From contig JAHLLA010000007.1 in assembly GCA_020444415.1 (NCBI GenBank), positions 1 through 64,000 on the forward strand: a DNA stretch of 64,000 nucleotides. The letters are read 5' to 3'. The position numbers and the translations under genes are program-made. Shown piece after piece: positions 26,223 to 35,046 of this stretch. Below the pieces are notes generated by a model that saw only the letters and a program-made list of their open reading frames with translations, had not been told where the DNA came from and made no database searches. Source of the DNA: Bacteroidota bacterium. Lineage in GTDB: Bacteria > Bacteroidota > Bacteroidia > Bacteroidales > F082. The stretch's first letter is position 1, and each line of letters opens with the position of its first letter.

Positions 26223-27512
26223 TTATTCCATTACTAAAGTTACCGGGTCAGCCAGGTAACCCATAATTGTATTTAAAAAGCGGCTTACTTCTCCACCATC
26301 CACAATCCTGTGGTCGACAGTTAAAGATAGCGGCAGCACCAAACCAATGTCAAGTGCATCATTTTTAACTACCGGTTGCTTACTTATCCGGCCTATACCC
26401 AGAATACCGGCTTGGGGGAAATTGATTACAGGAACGGCATATTTTCCACCGATAGATCCATAACTGGTGATGGTGAAAGTGCCGTCTTTAAAATCGTCCA
26501 TGGTCAGTTTTCCGTCACGTGCTTTTTCAGATAATGTTTGAATCTGAGTGGCGATTTCCTTAATACTTAATGCATCGGCATTCCGGATTACCGGCACGAC
26601 GAGTCCCTTATCAGTATCAACTGCGAGACCAATATTGTAATACCTTTTGTATAGCATATTGTCATTCTCGGTATCCATTTCCGAGTTCAACGACTTATGT
26701 TTCTTTAGCGCGTATGTAACTGCTTTCACGATGAACGCCAGGTAAGTAAGTTTTACACCATTTCCTGCATAGCTGTCTTTGTATTGTTTTCTAACCCTGT
26801 CGAGCTCGCTGATCTCCACATCATCAAAAATGGACATATGAGCCGCATTGTGCTTGCTCTGTATCATGTTTTTGGCTATGGTTTTCCTGATCTGTGTTAA
26901 GGGCTCCACATCCACATGGTTTTGTGTTTCAACAGACGTTTTCTGAGTTGAAGACGAGGTCTGTTTCGTTCGGCTTTTTGAGAAGTTCAGGATATCATCC
27001 TTTGTTACCCTGCCTGCAGGCCCTGTTCCCTTCACATCATTGATGTCAATTCCCATATCTTTGGCCATTGCCCTTGATACCGGTGTTGCCCTTACTTTCT
27101 TCTTAGCTGATTCGTCTGTTGATTCTGCAGCGCTCACACCTTCGGCACTGCCTGATAACACGGCACTTTTTCCTGCAAGTTCAAGGGTGCCAACAACACC
27201 GGCACCTTCTTCTTCAACTGCTTCCATGTCCGAGCCTTTTTCCACTTCTTTCACGGCATCTTCCCCTGCCACGCCTTCAATCTCAATTTCTACGAGTGCG
27301 TCGCCCACGTTAATCGTTTCACCTGCTTTTCCAAAAAGTGCAGAAATGGTTCCTGTTTTAGGTGATGGAATCTCAGCAACAACTTTATCGGTCTCCATGG
27401 TCACCAGCAGGTCACCGGATTCAACTTTTTGACCCTTTTTAACAAGCCATTCAACGATAGTACCTTCTTCCAGGCCTTCGCCAATATCAGGGAAGTTAAA
27501 AATATATTTCAT
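26223..27512 (-). CDS. pdhC: 2-oxo acid dehydrogenase E2 (dihydrolipoyl acyltransferase)
   Basis: 429 residues. A single N-terminal lipoyl domain carries the modified lysine at Lys43 in METDKVVAEIP. An Ala/Gly/Ser/Glu-rich linker is followed by a peripheral subunit-binding domain (about 139-177, ATPVSRAMAKDMGIDINDV, GTGPAGRVTKDDIL) and the catalytic domain ending with LSLTVDHRIVDGGEV, whose His/Asp are catalytic. One lipoyl domain and the operon context fit a pyruvate or branched-chain 2-oxo acid complex. The neighbouring E1a is closest to the Bacillus PdhA type, hence the symbol, which is tentative. It is two bases from the E1b stop. Confidence 0.92.
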   Translation of the reverse strand: MKYIFNFPDIGEGLEEGTIVEWLVKKGQKVESGDLLVTMETDKVVAEIPSPKTGTISALFGKAGETINVGDALVEIEIEGVAGEDAVKEVEKGSDMEAVEEEGAGVVGTLELAGKSAVLSGSAEGVSAAESTDESAKKKVRATPVSRAMAKDMGIDINDVKGTGPAGRVTKDDILNFSKSRTKQTSSSTQKTSVETQNHVDVEPLTQIRKTIAKNMIQSKHNAAHMSIFDDVEISELDRVRKQYKDSYAGNGVKLTYLAFIVKAVTYALKKHKSLNSEMDTENDNMLYKRYYNIGLAVDTDKGLVVPVIRNADALSIKEIATQIQTLSEKARDGKLTMDDFKDGTFTITSYGSIGGKYAVPVINFPQAGILGIGRISKQPVVKNDALDIGLVLPLSLTVDHRIVDGGEVSRFLNTIMGYLADPVTLVME

Positions 27513-27514
27513 GG

Positions 27515-28492
27515 TTAATATTTTACTGTTTTTTCAATTTCATAAAAAATCTTCTCGCCAGATTGCATATAATGATGCTCACCTTTTGCCAGGGGCACAA
27601 TAGTATCAAAACCTGTGACCCTTTTGGGTGGTGCTTCTAGATGTAAAAAGGCATCTTCGGTAACTATTTGGGTGATCTCAGATGCCACACCAAAACTACG
27701 CGGACTTTCTGTAACTGTTATGATCCGTCCTGTTTTACGAACTGATTCGGCAATCGTATCCCTGTCGATCGGGTAAATGGATCTAAGATCAATAAGTTCA
27801 ACAGAAATGCCGGCTTCTTTGGCCAATACCATCGCTTTTTGAACCTCCCTGATCATGGCACCATAGGCCACAACGGTTACATCATTTCCTTTAGCCAGTA
27901 TATTGGCTTTTCCAAAAGGAATACTGAATTTCTCTTCTGGCACTTCCTGCTTGATAGCACGATAGATACGTTTGGGTTCCATATATATAACCGTGTCATT
28001 ACTTTCTATAGCAGAAATGAGCAATCCTTTGGCATCATGAGGGGTAGATGGGATGACCACCTTAAGCCCGGGAATCTGGGCATAAATAGCTTCCGTACTT
28101 TCCGAGTGATGTTCGAGGGCATTGATCCCACCACCGTACGGCATCCTGATTACGATGGGCATGGGGTATTTGCCCCGTGAACGATTGCGCATGCGTGATG
28201 CATGTGAAATGATCTGGTTGAAACCGGGGTATGTAAACCCTGAAAACTGCATTTCAATAACAGGTCTGAGCCCTGCAGCAGCCATACCAACAGCGGTTCC
28301 CACCAACCCTGACTCAGCAAGGGGTGAGTCGAAAACCCGATCGGCACCGTATTTCTTTTGGAGGCCTTCTGTAATCCTGAAAACACCACCTTCAACACCC
28401 ACATCTTCTCCGTAGACAATTACACTGTCGTCATCTTTTAATTTTATATCCAATGCATCGTTAATAGCATTGACCATGTTCATTATTTTCAT
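27515..28492 (-). CDS. pdhB: 2-oxo acid dehydrogenase E1 beta subunit
   Basis: 325 residues starting at the ATG 28492, which overlaps the E1a stop as ATGA; an in-frame start 18 bases further upstream is possible but would lie inside E1a. Typical E1b sequence: YGEDVGVEGGVFRITEGLQKK, DSPLAESGLVGTAVGMA, MPYGGGINALEHHSES and LIDLRSIYPIDRDTI. With E1a it forms the alpha2beta2 thiamine diphosphate decarboxylase that loads the acyl group onto E2. Translational coupling with E1a matches their 1:1 stoichiometry. Confidence 0.94.
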   Translation of the reverse strand: MKIMNMVNAINDALDIKLKDDDSVIVYGEDVGVEGGVFRITEGLQKKYGADRVFDSPLAESGLVGTAVGMAAAGLRPVIEMQFSGFTYPGFNQIISHASRMRNRSRGKYPMPIVIRMPYGGGINALEHHSESTEAIYAQIPGLKVVIPSTPHDAKGLLISAIESNDTVIYMEPKRIYRAIKQEVPEEKFSIPFGKANILAKGNDVTVVAYGAMIREVQKAMVLAKEAGISVELIDLRSIYPIDRDTIAESVRKTGRIITVTESPRSFGVASEITQIVTEDAFLHLEAPPKRVTGFDTIVPLAKGEHHYMQSGEKIFYEIEKTVKY

Positions 28493-29577
28493 TTTCTTGC
28501 CTCCTTCCATTTAAGAAACCTTTCGTAATCGTTTTTCTGCGCTGCCATGTCTTGCGGCATATCTTCATAATGATATTGGAAAACATCCTCAATCGGGTAG
28601 GGGCCATAGTTCTCCGCCTCTATAAATTGTCTTTCCACCTCTTTTTTGTATTGTTCGGTCAGTTTATCCTCCTCTTTATCGGTGAACAGCTTTTTACTTT
28701 TCAGGTATTTTTTTAATCGAATGAGGGGATCTGTTTTGTCCCATTCCATTTCCTCTTCCTTCGTTCTGTATTTTGTGGGGTCGTCGGATGTGGTATGCGC
28801 TCCTTTCCTGTAGGTAACAGCTTCAATAAGTGTGGCTCCTTTACCTTCACGGGCCAGTTTAGCCGCTTCTGATAATGCAACCTGCATGGCGAAATAATCG
28901 TTGCCATCCACTTGTATGCCTCTTACACCATATGCTACAGATTTAATTGCGATGCCATCAGAGGCTGTCTGCATTCTGAAGGGTGTGGAGATACCATACT
29001 GGTTATTTTGAACAATAAAAACTACAGGTACATTCCAAACGCCTGCAAAGTTAACTGCTTCATGGAAGTCACCTTCAGACGTGCCACCATCGCCAACAAA
29101 TGCAAACACTACCTCGTCTTTTTTACGGTATTTGATTTCATAGCCGATACCTACACCATGCAACAATTGCGAGGCGATAGGCACTGACATTGGCAATACG
29201 TGATGGGCATCTTTATAGATTGAGCCATCTTCGTATCCCATAAAATAAAGAAATACTTCTTTTAGACTCACACCTTTAGCGAGCAGTGCACCGAGTTCAC
29301 GAAATGCGGGCACCATCCAGTCTTCTTTACGCATCACCTGTCCGGCAGCAATGGCAATGGCTTCCTGTCCATAATTGGGCGGATAAGTGTAAATTCTTCC
29401 CTGTCGTTGATAAGAAACGGTTTGCATGTCAGCCGTTCTGGCAAAAAGCATGTCTTTATAGGCTTTCACAATATTTTCATTGGGGAGATCCGGGAACCAT
29501 TTTGTATTAATTACCTTTCCGCTGTTGTCAATCAGCCGGAAAGTTTTCTTTTTTAACGGATCAAATTCTTTGAACAT
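28489..29577 (-). CDS. pdhA: Pyruvate-type 2-oxo acid dehydrogenase E1 alpha subunit
   Basis: 362 residues. The thiamine diphosphate motif is GDGGTSEGDFHEAVNFAGVW ... VQNNQYGIS. QRQGRIYTYPPNYGQEA and KGAHTTSDDPTKYR (the latter near the phosphorylation loop of homologues) resemble Bacillus-type PdhA. The length and N-terminal extension also fit this group rather than acetoin dehydrogenase. It is the first gene of the operon. A TACCTTTG -7 box lies 39 bases upstream. Substrate preference (pyruvate versus branched-chain keto acids) is an inference from resemblance. Confidence 0.92.
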   Translation of the reverse strand: MFKEFDPLKKKTFRLIDNSGKVINTKWFPDLPNENIVKAYKDMLFARTADMQTVSYQRQGRIYTYPPNYGQEAIAIAAGQVMRKEDWMVPAFRELGALLAKGVSLKEVFLYFMGYEDGSIYKDAHHVLPMSVPIASQLLHGVGIGYEIKYRKKDEVVFAFVGDGGTSEGDFHEAVNFAGVWNVPVVFIVQNNQYGISTPFRMQTASDGIAIKSVAYGVRGIQVDGNDYFAMQVALSEAAKLAREGKGATLIEAVTYRKGAHTTSDDPTKYRTKEEEMEWDKTDPLIRLKKYLKSKKLFTDKEEDKLTEQYKKEVERQFIEAENYGPYPIEDVFQYHYEDMPQDMAAQKNDYERFLKWKEARK

Positions 29578-29615
29578 GTATTCTGTATTAATTTGGACTT
29601 ATTAAAAATTGAGTG

Positions 29616-29623
29616 CAAAGGTA
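29616..29623 (-). promoter_or_regulatory. -7 element of the PDH operon
   Basis: TACCTTTG on the minus strand, a full match to TAnnTTTG and followed by CA as often seen in Bacteroidota. No TTG at the proper upstream distance. The predicted start lies about 30 nt before the E1a ATG. Confidence 0.5.
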
Positions 29624-29725
29624 CAATTTTTTTCTCGATTATTTTATGCCCTTTTGGGAATAATCATCAATGGTATATATTTAATGGTCATTGGGTTATA
29701 AAAGAACTTCTGATGTATTCAGGCG

Positions 29726-32014
29726 CTATAAATCTAATAAAAATTGTAATGTAAAGCTACGTGGAGGTTGAATATCTCCGGGTCGGCCCATATATTCATT
29801 GTTTAAAATATTTTTAGCAATGAATGATAAGCTGGTAGAATGTGTGAAAGCGTATGAAATTCTAAAATCAAAAATGATGTCGCCTGAGTTGTTTTCCTGC
29901 CGGTAGCTTTTTAAACCTGGAAAGATTTCTGTACCTATAATAGGTTCTTCAAAAGCTTCATCAATACGTTCCATGAAACTGCGATAAATAGTACTGAGTC
30001 CGAATGAGAATTTACGAACCTCTATATCTATATCCGATTTGAAAGAATGGCGGTACCTGTATTTCAGTATGTTATTTTCTAGGGTATCTGAACTTAAGTC
30101 TACGGGGTTCATGTAGGTGTATCCCGCAAATAGCGTAACAGGTGTTTTTCTGATCAGGCCTGTTCCAGAAACACCAATATCGATCCCGGTAATTCTGGCG
30201 TCTCCAATATTTAGGGACTTAAACCCAATATCTTCTATCGTGATGATGTCGGATGTATCTGACGGATAGGCTCCAAAAATAAATTCGATCATATCGTCAT
30301 ACTCGGTCCAGAAAGCAGCCACATCCACATAACCAGACCAATTCCTGATCGTGAAGCCCTGTTTTATTCCGAGTTCAGTACTCCATCCGGTTTCTGATCT
30401 TAAATCAGGATTGGGAAAAATCTTCACACTGCCAAGTTGGGTAGCTGTGTATTTTTCGGCTATTGACGGAAAACGGTATCCCTGCCCGAAAGAGGCTCTT
30501 ACAAATGTTTTTTGTGCTGCCTGGTAATTGAGTCCGGCACGCACCACGGTGCCTGATTCCTGTTCAGAATTATCAAGTGTGTGATATTCCCAACGTACTC
30601 CAAGAGATGCTGATAAGCGACTGAAGAATTTGTAATCAAGTTGCGTAAATGCAGCGATATTTGAACTGCTGTGATCACCATATAAATTGGCTACGGTGCT
30701 GCCATATTTCCCTACCAAACCTACAATCCAATTCAGCCCATTTTCAAATTGCTTCTGGAATTGATATTCACCGTAATAAGATTGGGATGCATTATTTTTA
30801 TCGGGATCATCCTTAAAATTGTTGCTTACATTATAATACCGTGTAAGTAATGAATGTTTATTCTGATGCTTATCGAAATAGGTAATCCATGGATCAACAT
30901 TAAAACGCTTTCCGGTTGTGGGCGTTACCGTTAATGGATTTTGCATAAAAGCACCTGAATCGGCATCCATCCATAAAAAAAAGTCAGATGTGTATTGCCA
31001 TTGGAGGTTGGTATTCAGGCCATATGACAATCCTTTTATATTTTTTGGCCGATGCCTGAATTTGGCATTCACCCTGACCTGTTCATCAAAATTATCGGTT
31101 CTGTACCCGGTATTGCTTAAGGCATTTGCCCCCACTACGAGGTCAATGTCGTTTATTTTACGAGAATGGGTGAATTGAAATCCACCGAATATGGGATGTG
31201 TATCCCACCACCATGACAGCTCTTTTCTGATTGGTTTTGAATACACGCCTGAATACAAACTAACGGTGGTGGCCGGATCGATTCCCGGCCAGGCCGTGCG
31301 GATATTGATGACACCATTCAATGCCGATGATCCATACAAAGCAGAAGAGGCGCCTTTTAATATTTCTAACTGGTCAATGTTCTCGACCGGTAAAAAATTC
31401 CACTTGACTTCTTCTGTGCCTTCAGCTAAAATGGGCAGATCATCAATAAGCAGCATTACACGGCTGCCTGCCCCGTAGCTATAACCACTGCCGCCCCTGA
31501 TACTCGCCTGCCCGTCAAGAATATCCAATCCGGGCACATAATTCAAAGCGCTTTCCAGACTGGGGGTATTGATATTTTGTATAAATGCGGGTTTCATTAC
31601 TTCTATGGATACCGTCACATCCGAAATTCGTTGCGCATATTTTCCGGCAGACACAACAGCCATATCCAATAACAAAGCAGTACTTTGAAGCCTGATATGT
31701 ATTTCCAAACTGTCGCTTTCCGTTATTTGTATGCGTTGTTTCCTGGTTTTATAACCAATATATGAATATGTAATTTCGTGATTTCCAGGTATGAGTTTTA
31801 ACAGGTATTTTCCTTGACCATCAGTAGCTATTCCAGCACTGCTGTCAACCAGTATATTTACGCCGGGCAGGCTTTCATTGCTGATTGAATCGGATACAGT
31901 TCCATATACATACGATTCCTGTGAAGAGGCTTGATTTGTAAAGATTGCCAACAATAGCAGCAGTACGGTCAAATATTTGAGCAATTGTAGAGCATTATTA
32001 CTGACTTTCTTCAC
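29726..32014 (-). CDS. TonB-dependent outer-membrane receptor
   Basis: 762 residues from a GTG start. Signal peptide (to about 31), then a carboxypeptidase-regulatory-like beta-sandwich (YGTVSDSISNESLPGVNI, TDGQGKYLLKL), a TonB plug (about 125-235; SIRGGSGYSYGAGSRVMLLID, LKGASSALYGSSALNGVIN), and a C-terminal 22-stranded barrel ending in FTLQFLLDL. These receptors import iron complexes, vitamins or sugars with TonB energy. The smooth FeP/CirA-like size suggests a siderophore, heme or vitamin rather than a SusC glycan importer, and there is no SusD next to it. The gene upstream at 32044 encodes a secreted T9SS protein, 29 bases away, in the same transcript. Confidence 0.9.
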   Translation of the reverse strand: MKKVSNNALQLLKYLTVLLLLLAIFTNQASSQESYVYGTVSDSISNESLPGVNILVDSSAGIATDGQGKYLLKLIPGNHEITYSYIGYKTRKQRIQITESDSLEIHIRLQSTALLLDMAVVSAGKYAQRISDVTVSIEVMKPAFIQNINTPSLESALNYVPGLDILDGQASIRGGSGYSYGAGSRVMLLIDDLPILAEGTEEVKWNFLPVENIDQLEILKGASSALYGSSALNGVINIRTAWPGIDPATTVSLYSGVYSKPIRKELSWWWDTHPIFGGFQFTHSRKINDIDLVVGANALSNTGYRTDNFDEQVRVNAKFRHRPKNIKGLSYGLNTNLQWQYTSDFFLWMDADSGAFMQNPLTVTPTTGKRFNVDPWITYFDKHQNKHSLLTRYYNVSNNFKDDPDKNNASQSYYGEYQFQKQFENGLNWIVGLVGKYGSTVANLYGDHSSSNIAAFTQLDYKFFSRLSASLGVRWEYHTLDNSEQESGTVVRAGLNYQAAQKTFVRASFGQGYRFPSIAEKYTATQLGSVKIFPNPDLRSETGWSTELGIKQGFTIRNWSGYVDVAAFWTEYDDMIEFIFGAYPSDTSDIITIEDIGFKSLNIGDARITGIDIGVSGTGLIRKTPVTLFAGYTYMNPVDLSSDTLENNILKYRYRHSFKSDIDIEVRKFSFGLSTIYRSFMERIDEAFEEPIIGTEIFPGLKSYRQENNSGDIIFDFRISYAFTHSTSLSFIAKNILNNEYMGRPGDIQPPRSFTLQFLLDL

Positions 32015-32043
32015 CTCTGTAAAAGATTCAATTCATTAAGAAC

Positions 32044-32802
32044 TTAAAATGATTTCCGTATGAGCTTTGTAACTTTTTTTTCATCTGAAGTTACTTTTAA
32101 TAAATATGTTCCCTGTGGTAATTGTGAACCGTCGATGCGATAAATGTTACTTTGGACACGTGCAGCAAAATTTTTACTGATTAAACGGCTTCCAATTATT
32201 GAGAATATTTCAATATTTACGGGTTCATTGCTTTTATCTGGAAGTTCAAATGAAAATTCATCCTGGAATGGATTGGGCCAAATATTGATGGCGAGGGAAT
32301 TTTCCTGGTAATCCTCTATGCCATCCGGGTCCCAGGTAACTTTCATGGAGATGGAAGTTGAATCCGTAATTTGCGCAGCGTAAACAGGTTGTCCAAAAAA
32401 ATCTATATACACATCAACCACAATTTTTAGTGGAAAGGTGCCTGTTTCATTGCATGTTCCCGAAAGTAATACGCAATAATACTCGCCTACCATAAAAACG
32501 CTGTCGCTGGCATTTGTTTCCCAGGTGATGCCCGGAGGCAAGTTTTTTACATCAACTATTTTTATATGATGAAGAGGAATAATGTTGCCTTCTATATCAT
32601 ATTCAGGTGGGGCGATAATGGTAAACTGCTGATTGTATGATGTTTCAATGATTCCGTTAGGGAGCACAGCAGGACAAACTTCTCCATTGTTTTCCGGATC
32701 AGGGCAGGTGCTTTCATCGCCTGGCGTACATTGTGCGTTAATTGTTATCGGATTTACCGCAAAAATTAAAGCAGCTATTAACAGGGTAAAGAGTGATTTC
32801 AT
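32044..32802 (-). CDS. Secreted protein with T9SS sorting domain, upstream of a TonB receptor
   Basis: 252 residues. A signal peptide (1-23) precedes a cysteine-containing domain (CTPGDESTCPDPENNGEVCP, then an Ig-like stretch to about 160). The end (INIWPNPFQDEFSFELP ... KVTKLIRKSF) is a T9SS type A sorting domain. It is the first gene of a two-gene unit with the TonB-dependent receptor; a consensus promoter lies 29 bases upstream. By position it may present a ligand to the receptor, but no binding motif is recognised and the function is unknown. Confidence 0.82.
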   Translation of the reverse strand: MKSLFTLLIAALIFAVNPITINAQCTPGDESTCPDPENNGEVCPAVLPNGIIETSYNQQFTIIAPPEYDIEGNIIPLHHIKIVDVKNLPPGITWETNASDSVFMVGEYYCVLLSGTCNETGTFPLKIVVDVYIDFFGQPVYAAQITDSTSISMKVTWDPDGIEDYQENSLAINIWPNPFQDEFSFELPDKSNEPVNIEIFSIIGSRLISKNFAARVQSNIYRIDGSQLPQGTYLLKVTSDEKKVTKLIRKSF

Positions 32803-32830
32803 ATTTGAAAATTTGTTATCGATTAGAAAC

Positions 32831-32861
32831 CAAATGTAATGGTTTTTCGATGATATGTCAA
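32831..32861 (-). promoter_or_regulatory. Consensus Bacteroidota promoter for the T9SS protein/TonB receptor unit
   Basis: On the minus strand: TTG (32859-32861), 20-bp spacer, TACATTTG (32831-32838). Predicted start about 7 bases after the -7 box, giving a leader of some 20 nt before the ATG at 32802. Confidence 0.7.
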
Positions 32862-32921
32862 TTTGTTAAATTAAATGACCTGTGCCTGACAAGAGAAAAA
32901 AGAAAATAAGTAGGAAGAAGT

Positions 32922-33659
32922 TTACAACTCTTTCAGTGCCTGCAGCGCTTCTGTAATATGCTTTTCGGCCTGCAACTGTGAGTTGAAGATATATACCACT
33001 TTACCTTCTTTGTCAACAACATAGGTAGTTCGGCCTTCGATCAGTCCGAGAAAAATTTTGGGCACACCAAAAAGATCGCGCACAGCACCATCTTCGTCAC
33101 TAAGCAATGTGAAATTTAACTGATGTTTTTCTGCAAAGGCTTTATGGCTCTTCATATCATCCGAACTGATACCGATCACCATGGCATCTAAATCCACAAA
33201 ATCTTCATATTGATCCCTGAATGAGCAGGCCTGTTTGGTGCAGCCCGGTGAATCATCTTTAGGGTAAAAATAGATAACCAGGTTCTTTTTGCCAAGCACT
33301 GTCGATATGTCGAACATCTCACCGTGTTGATCGGGCAATGAAAATAAGGGGATGGTACTTCCGACCTTGATCTTTTCCCCTGATTCCTTAGAACTTTGGC
33401 CAAACATAAAATAGGCTCCAAACAATATCAGGTAAATAACCAGGTAGAATCTGTAGAAGTTTCTGAATTTCAGATATTTTTTATTTTCCGGATACATGTT
33501 TCCAAAAAGTGCTCTTAATTCTTTCATAAAAACAGGTTTTATATTGATGGTCCAATGTTCCGTCTGGTAAACCATTTTTCTGAATTTACTGCGGTAATAA
33601 GTCAGCGGGATTCCCCAGACAAAGAATAATATCAACCATATATTTTCTAAAATCCACAT
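32922..33659 (-). CDS. Membrane-anchored peroxiredoxin (PrxQ/Bcp type)
   Basis: 245 residues. The C-terminal 150 residues are a PrxQ/Bcp peroxiredoxin: FYPKDDSPGCTKQACSFRD carries peroxidatic Cys140 and resolving Cys145 five residues later. PrxQ normally has about 150 residues; here about 95 are added at the N-terminus with two hydrophobic helices (about 5-20 and 68-87), so the enzyme is tethered to the inner membrane. It reduces hydroperoxides with thiols from thioredoxin. It is last in a three-gene unit with a DUF1295 membrane protein (two bases between) and a lipocalin, a setting that hints at membrane lipid peroxides. Confidence 0.88.
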   Translation of the reverse strand: MWILENIWLILFFVWGIPLTYYRSKFRKMVYQTEHWTINIKPVFMKELRALFGNMYPENKKYLKFRNFYRFYLVIYLILFGAYFMFGQSSKESGEKIKVGSTIPLFSLPDQHGEMFDISTVLGKKNLVIYFYPKDDSPGCTKQACSFRDQYEDFVDLDAMVIGISSDDMKSHKAFAEKHQLNFTLLSDEDGAVRDLFGVPKIFLGLIEGRTTYVVDKEGKVVYIFNSQLQAEKHITEALQALKEL

Positions 33660-33661
33660 AA

Positions 33662-34444
33662 TTATTTCTTTGGAAACCAGGGAATGAATGCACTTGTTTT
33701 CTCAATATAAGCTTTGTACTCAGGCTTTTTATCTTTCAGTGATTTTTCGAGCATTGCCACGCCAGAAACTTTGATAATGAGTGCTGTCATTAAAATGGAA
33801 CCAAGTACAGGAATATAACTACTGGCCGCAATGCTTATAAAACCAAAGCCCCACCATACTGCTGCGTCACCAAAATAATTGGGATGGCGTGTGTATTTCC
33901 AGAATCCTGTGTCAAGTACTTTTCCTTTGTTGGCCGGGTTCTTTTTGAATTTTGCCAGTTGGAAATCGCCACCCGCTTCAAAGGTAAAACCGATGATCCA
34001 AAAAGCAATTCCAATGTAATCAAAAATATTCAGATGGTCGCCAGCAGGCATATATTGAGCACCCAACAGAGGTGCTGATATGAGCCACAGGAGAATGCCC
34101 TGCAATAAGAAAGTTTGAAAAAAGCTGACCCACCAGTAGCGATGTGCACCATAATTTTTTCTGAATTCCTGGTAGCGAAAGTCTTCGCCTTTACCCGCAT
34201 TTCGCCAAGCGAGATAAATAGTAAGTCTTAATCCCCAGATAGCAACTAAAATTAGAACTACCAGTTTCCTAAGTTCATAACCTTCTGAGAATAGGTAATA
34301 AAAGGTACCGACCAATACATAGCCAAATCCCCAGAAAATATCCACGATACTCACATTTTTAATAAAGATGCTGATGATCCACAGCAGGGTCATCATGGAT
34401 ATGATGATCAATAGGCCGTATAAATATATTTCAAAGAAACTCAT
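33662..34444 (-). CDS. DUF1295 family membrane protein (steroid 5-alpha-reductase/isoprenylcysteine methyltransferase-like)
   Basis: 260 residues with about six hydrophobic helices. The C-terminal motif GFWKYTRHPNYFGDAAVWWGFG is the hallmark of DUF1295/steroid 5-alpha-reductase-like proteins, where the RHPNY segment helps bind the cofactor. Biochemical roles in bacteria are mostly unknown; reduction or methylation of lipids is proposed from homology. Its start overlaps the lipocalin stop (ATGA at 34441-34444), and its stop lies just before the peroxiredoxin. The three are a single operon. Confidence 0.88.
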   Translation of the reverse strand: MSFFEIYLYGLLIIISMMTLLWIISIFIKNVSIVDIFWGFGYVLVGTFYYLFSEGYELRKLVVLILVAIWGLRLTIYLAWRNAGKGEDFRYQEFRKNYGAHRYWWVSFFQTFLLQGILLWLISAPLLGAQYMPAGDHLNIFDYIGIAFWIIGFTFEAGGDFQLAKFKKNPANKGKVLDTGFWKYTRHPNYFGDAAVWWGFGFISIAASSYIPVLGSILMTALIIKVSGVAMLEKSLKDKKPEYKAYIEKTSAFIPWFPKK

Positions 34445-34986
34445 TCGTTTGTTTTTTGAGGTACTTTAAAAAGTTGGTCTGTACAATATCCGCGTTCGGT
34501 TGCATCGGCAACGAGACGGTTATATGTTTCTTCATCCAATTTGGGAGTTCTGCTTAAAATCCACAAATAATTATCCGATGAACTTCCTACCAGTGCATAT
34601 TGGTAATCCATAGTGTCTAATTCAAGGATGTAATAATCGGAATAAAATATCCAAAAGAAGGATACTTCCAATCTCGCTTTTGCAGGATCAGGAATCCGGG
34701 CTTTGCCGGTTGCTTTTTTCAATTTACCGTCCAATGTATTTTTATATCCCTGATTGATAACTGCTACTTTGCCGTCATCCCTCATTTTGTATGTAGCGGT
34801 TACACCCACCAGGTCTTTTTCGAAGCGGTTCGGAAGCCGTGCAATTTCATACCATGTACCGAGATATTTATTTAATTCGAAGTTTTCAACGGTTGATTTA
34901 TCAATAGCCATTTTATTTTGGGAACTGCAACTTGTTAAAAGGGTGTAAATTAATAAAATAAATCCTACCTGAAGTATTGTTTTCAT
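34441..34986 (-). CDS. blc: Bacterial lipocalin Blc (outer-membrane lipoprotein)
   Basis: 181 residues, the usual Blc size. A lipoprotein signal ends in LTSC (Cys20). The lipocalin signature NKYLGTWYEIARLPNRFE is clear, and a second block (YALVGSSSDNYLWILSRTP) completes the eight-strand barrel. Blc binds fatty acids and lysophospholipids and is linked to membrane repair under stress. First gene of the blc-DUF1295-peroxiredoxin unit. Confidence 0.93.
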   Translation of the reverse strand: MKTILQVGFILLIYTLLTSCSSQNKMAIDKSTVENFELNKYLGTWYEIARLPNRFEKDLVGVTATYKMRDDGKVAVINQGYKNTLDGKLKKATGKARIPDPAKARLEVSFFWIFYSDYYILELDTMDYQYALVGSSSDNYLWILSRTPKLDEETYNRLVADATERGYCTDQLFKVPQKTNE

Positions 34987-35046
34987 AAGCTTACAACAAA
35001 ATTAAAATAAAAATGTTCAACCTGCGAGTCATGCAGAAAGCGCAAA

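Noticed and set aside
27040-27432. 130-codon plus-strand ORF, Ser/Thr/Pro-rich
   Set aside because: Antisense to the E2 linker region; the Ala/Glu/Gly linker produces a low-complexity shadow frame.
28493-28510. Upstream start for E1 beta
   Set aside because: The ATG at 28492 overlaps the E1 alpha stop (ATGA), matches the usual E1 beta N-terminus, and the upstream start would only add residues from within the E1 alpha frame.
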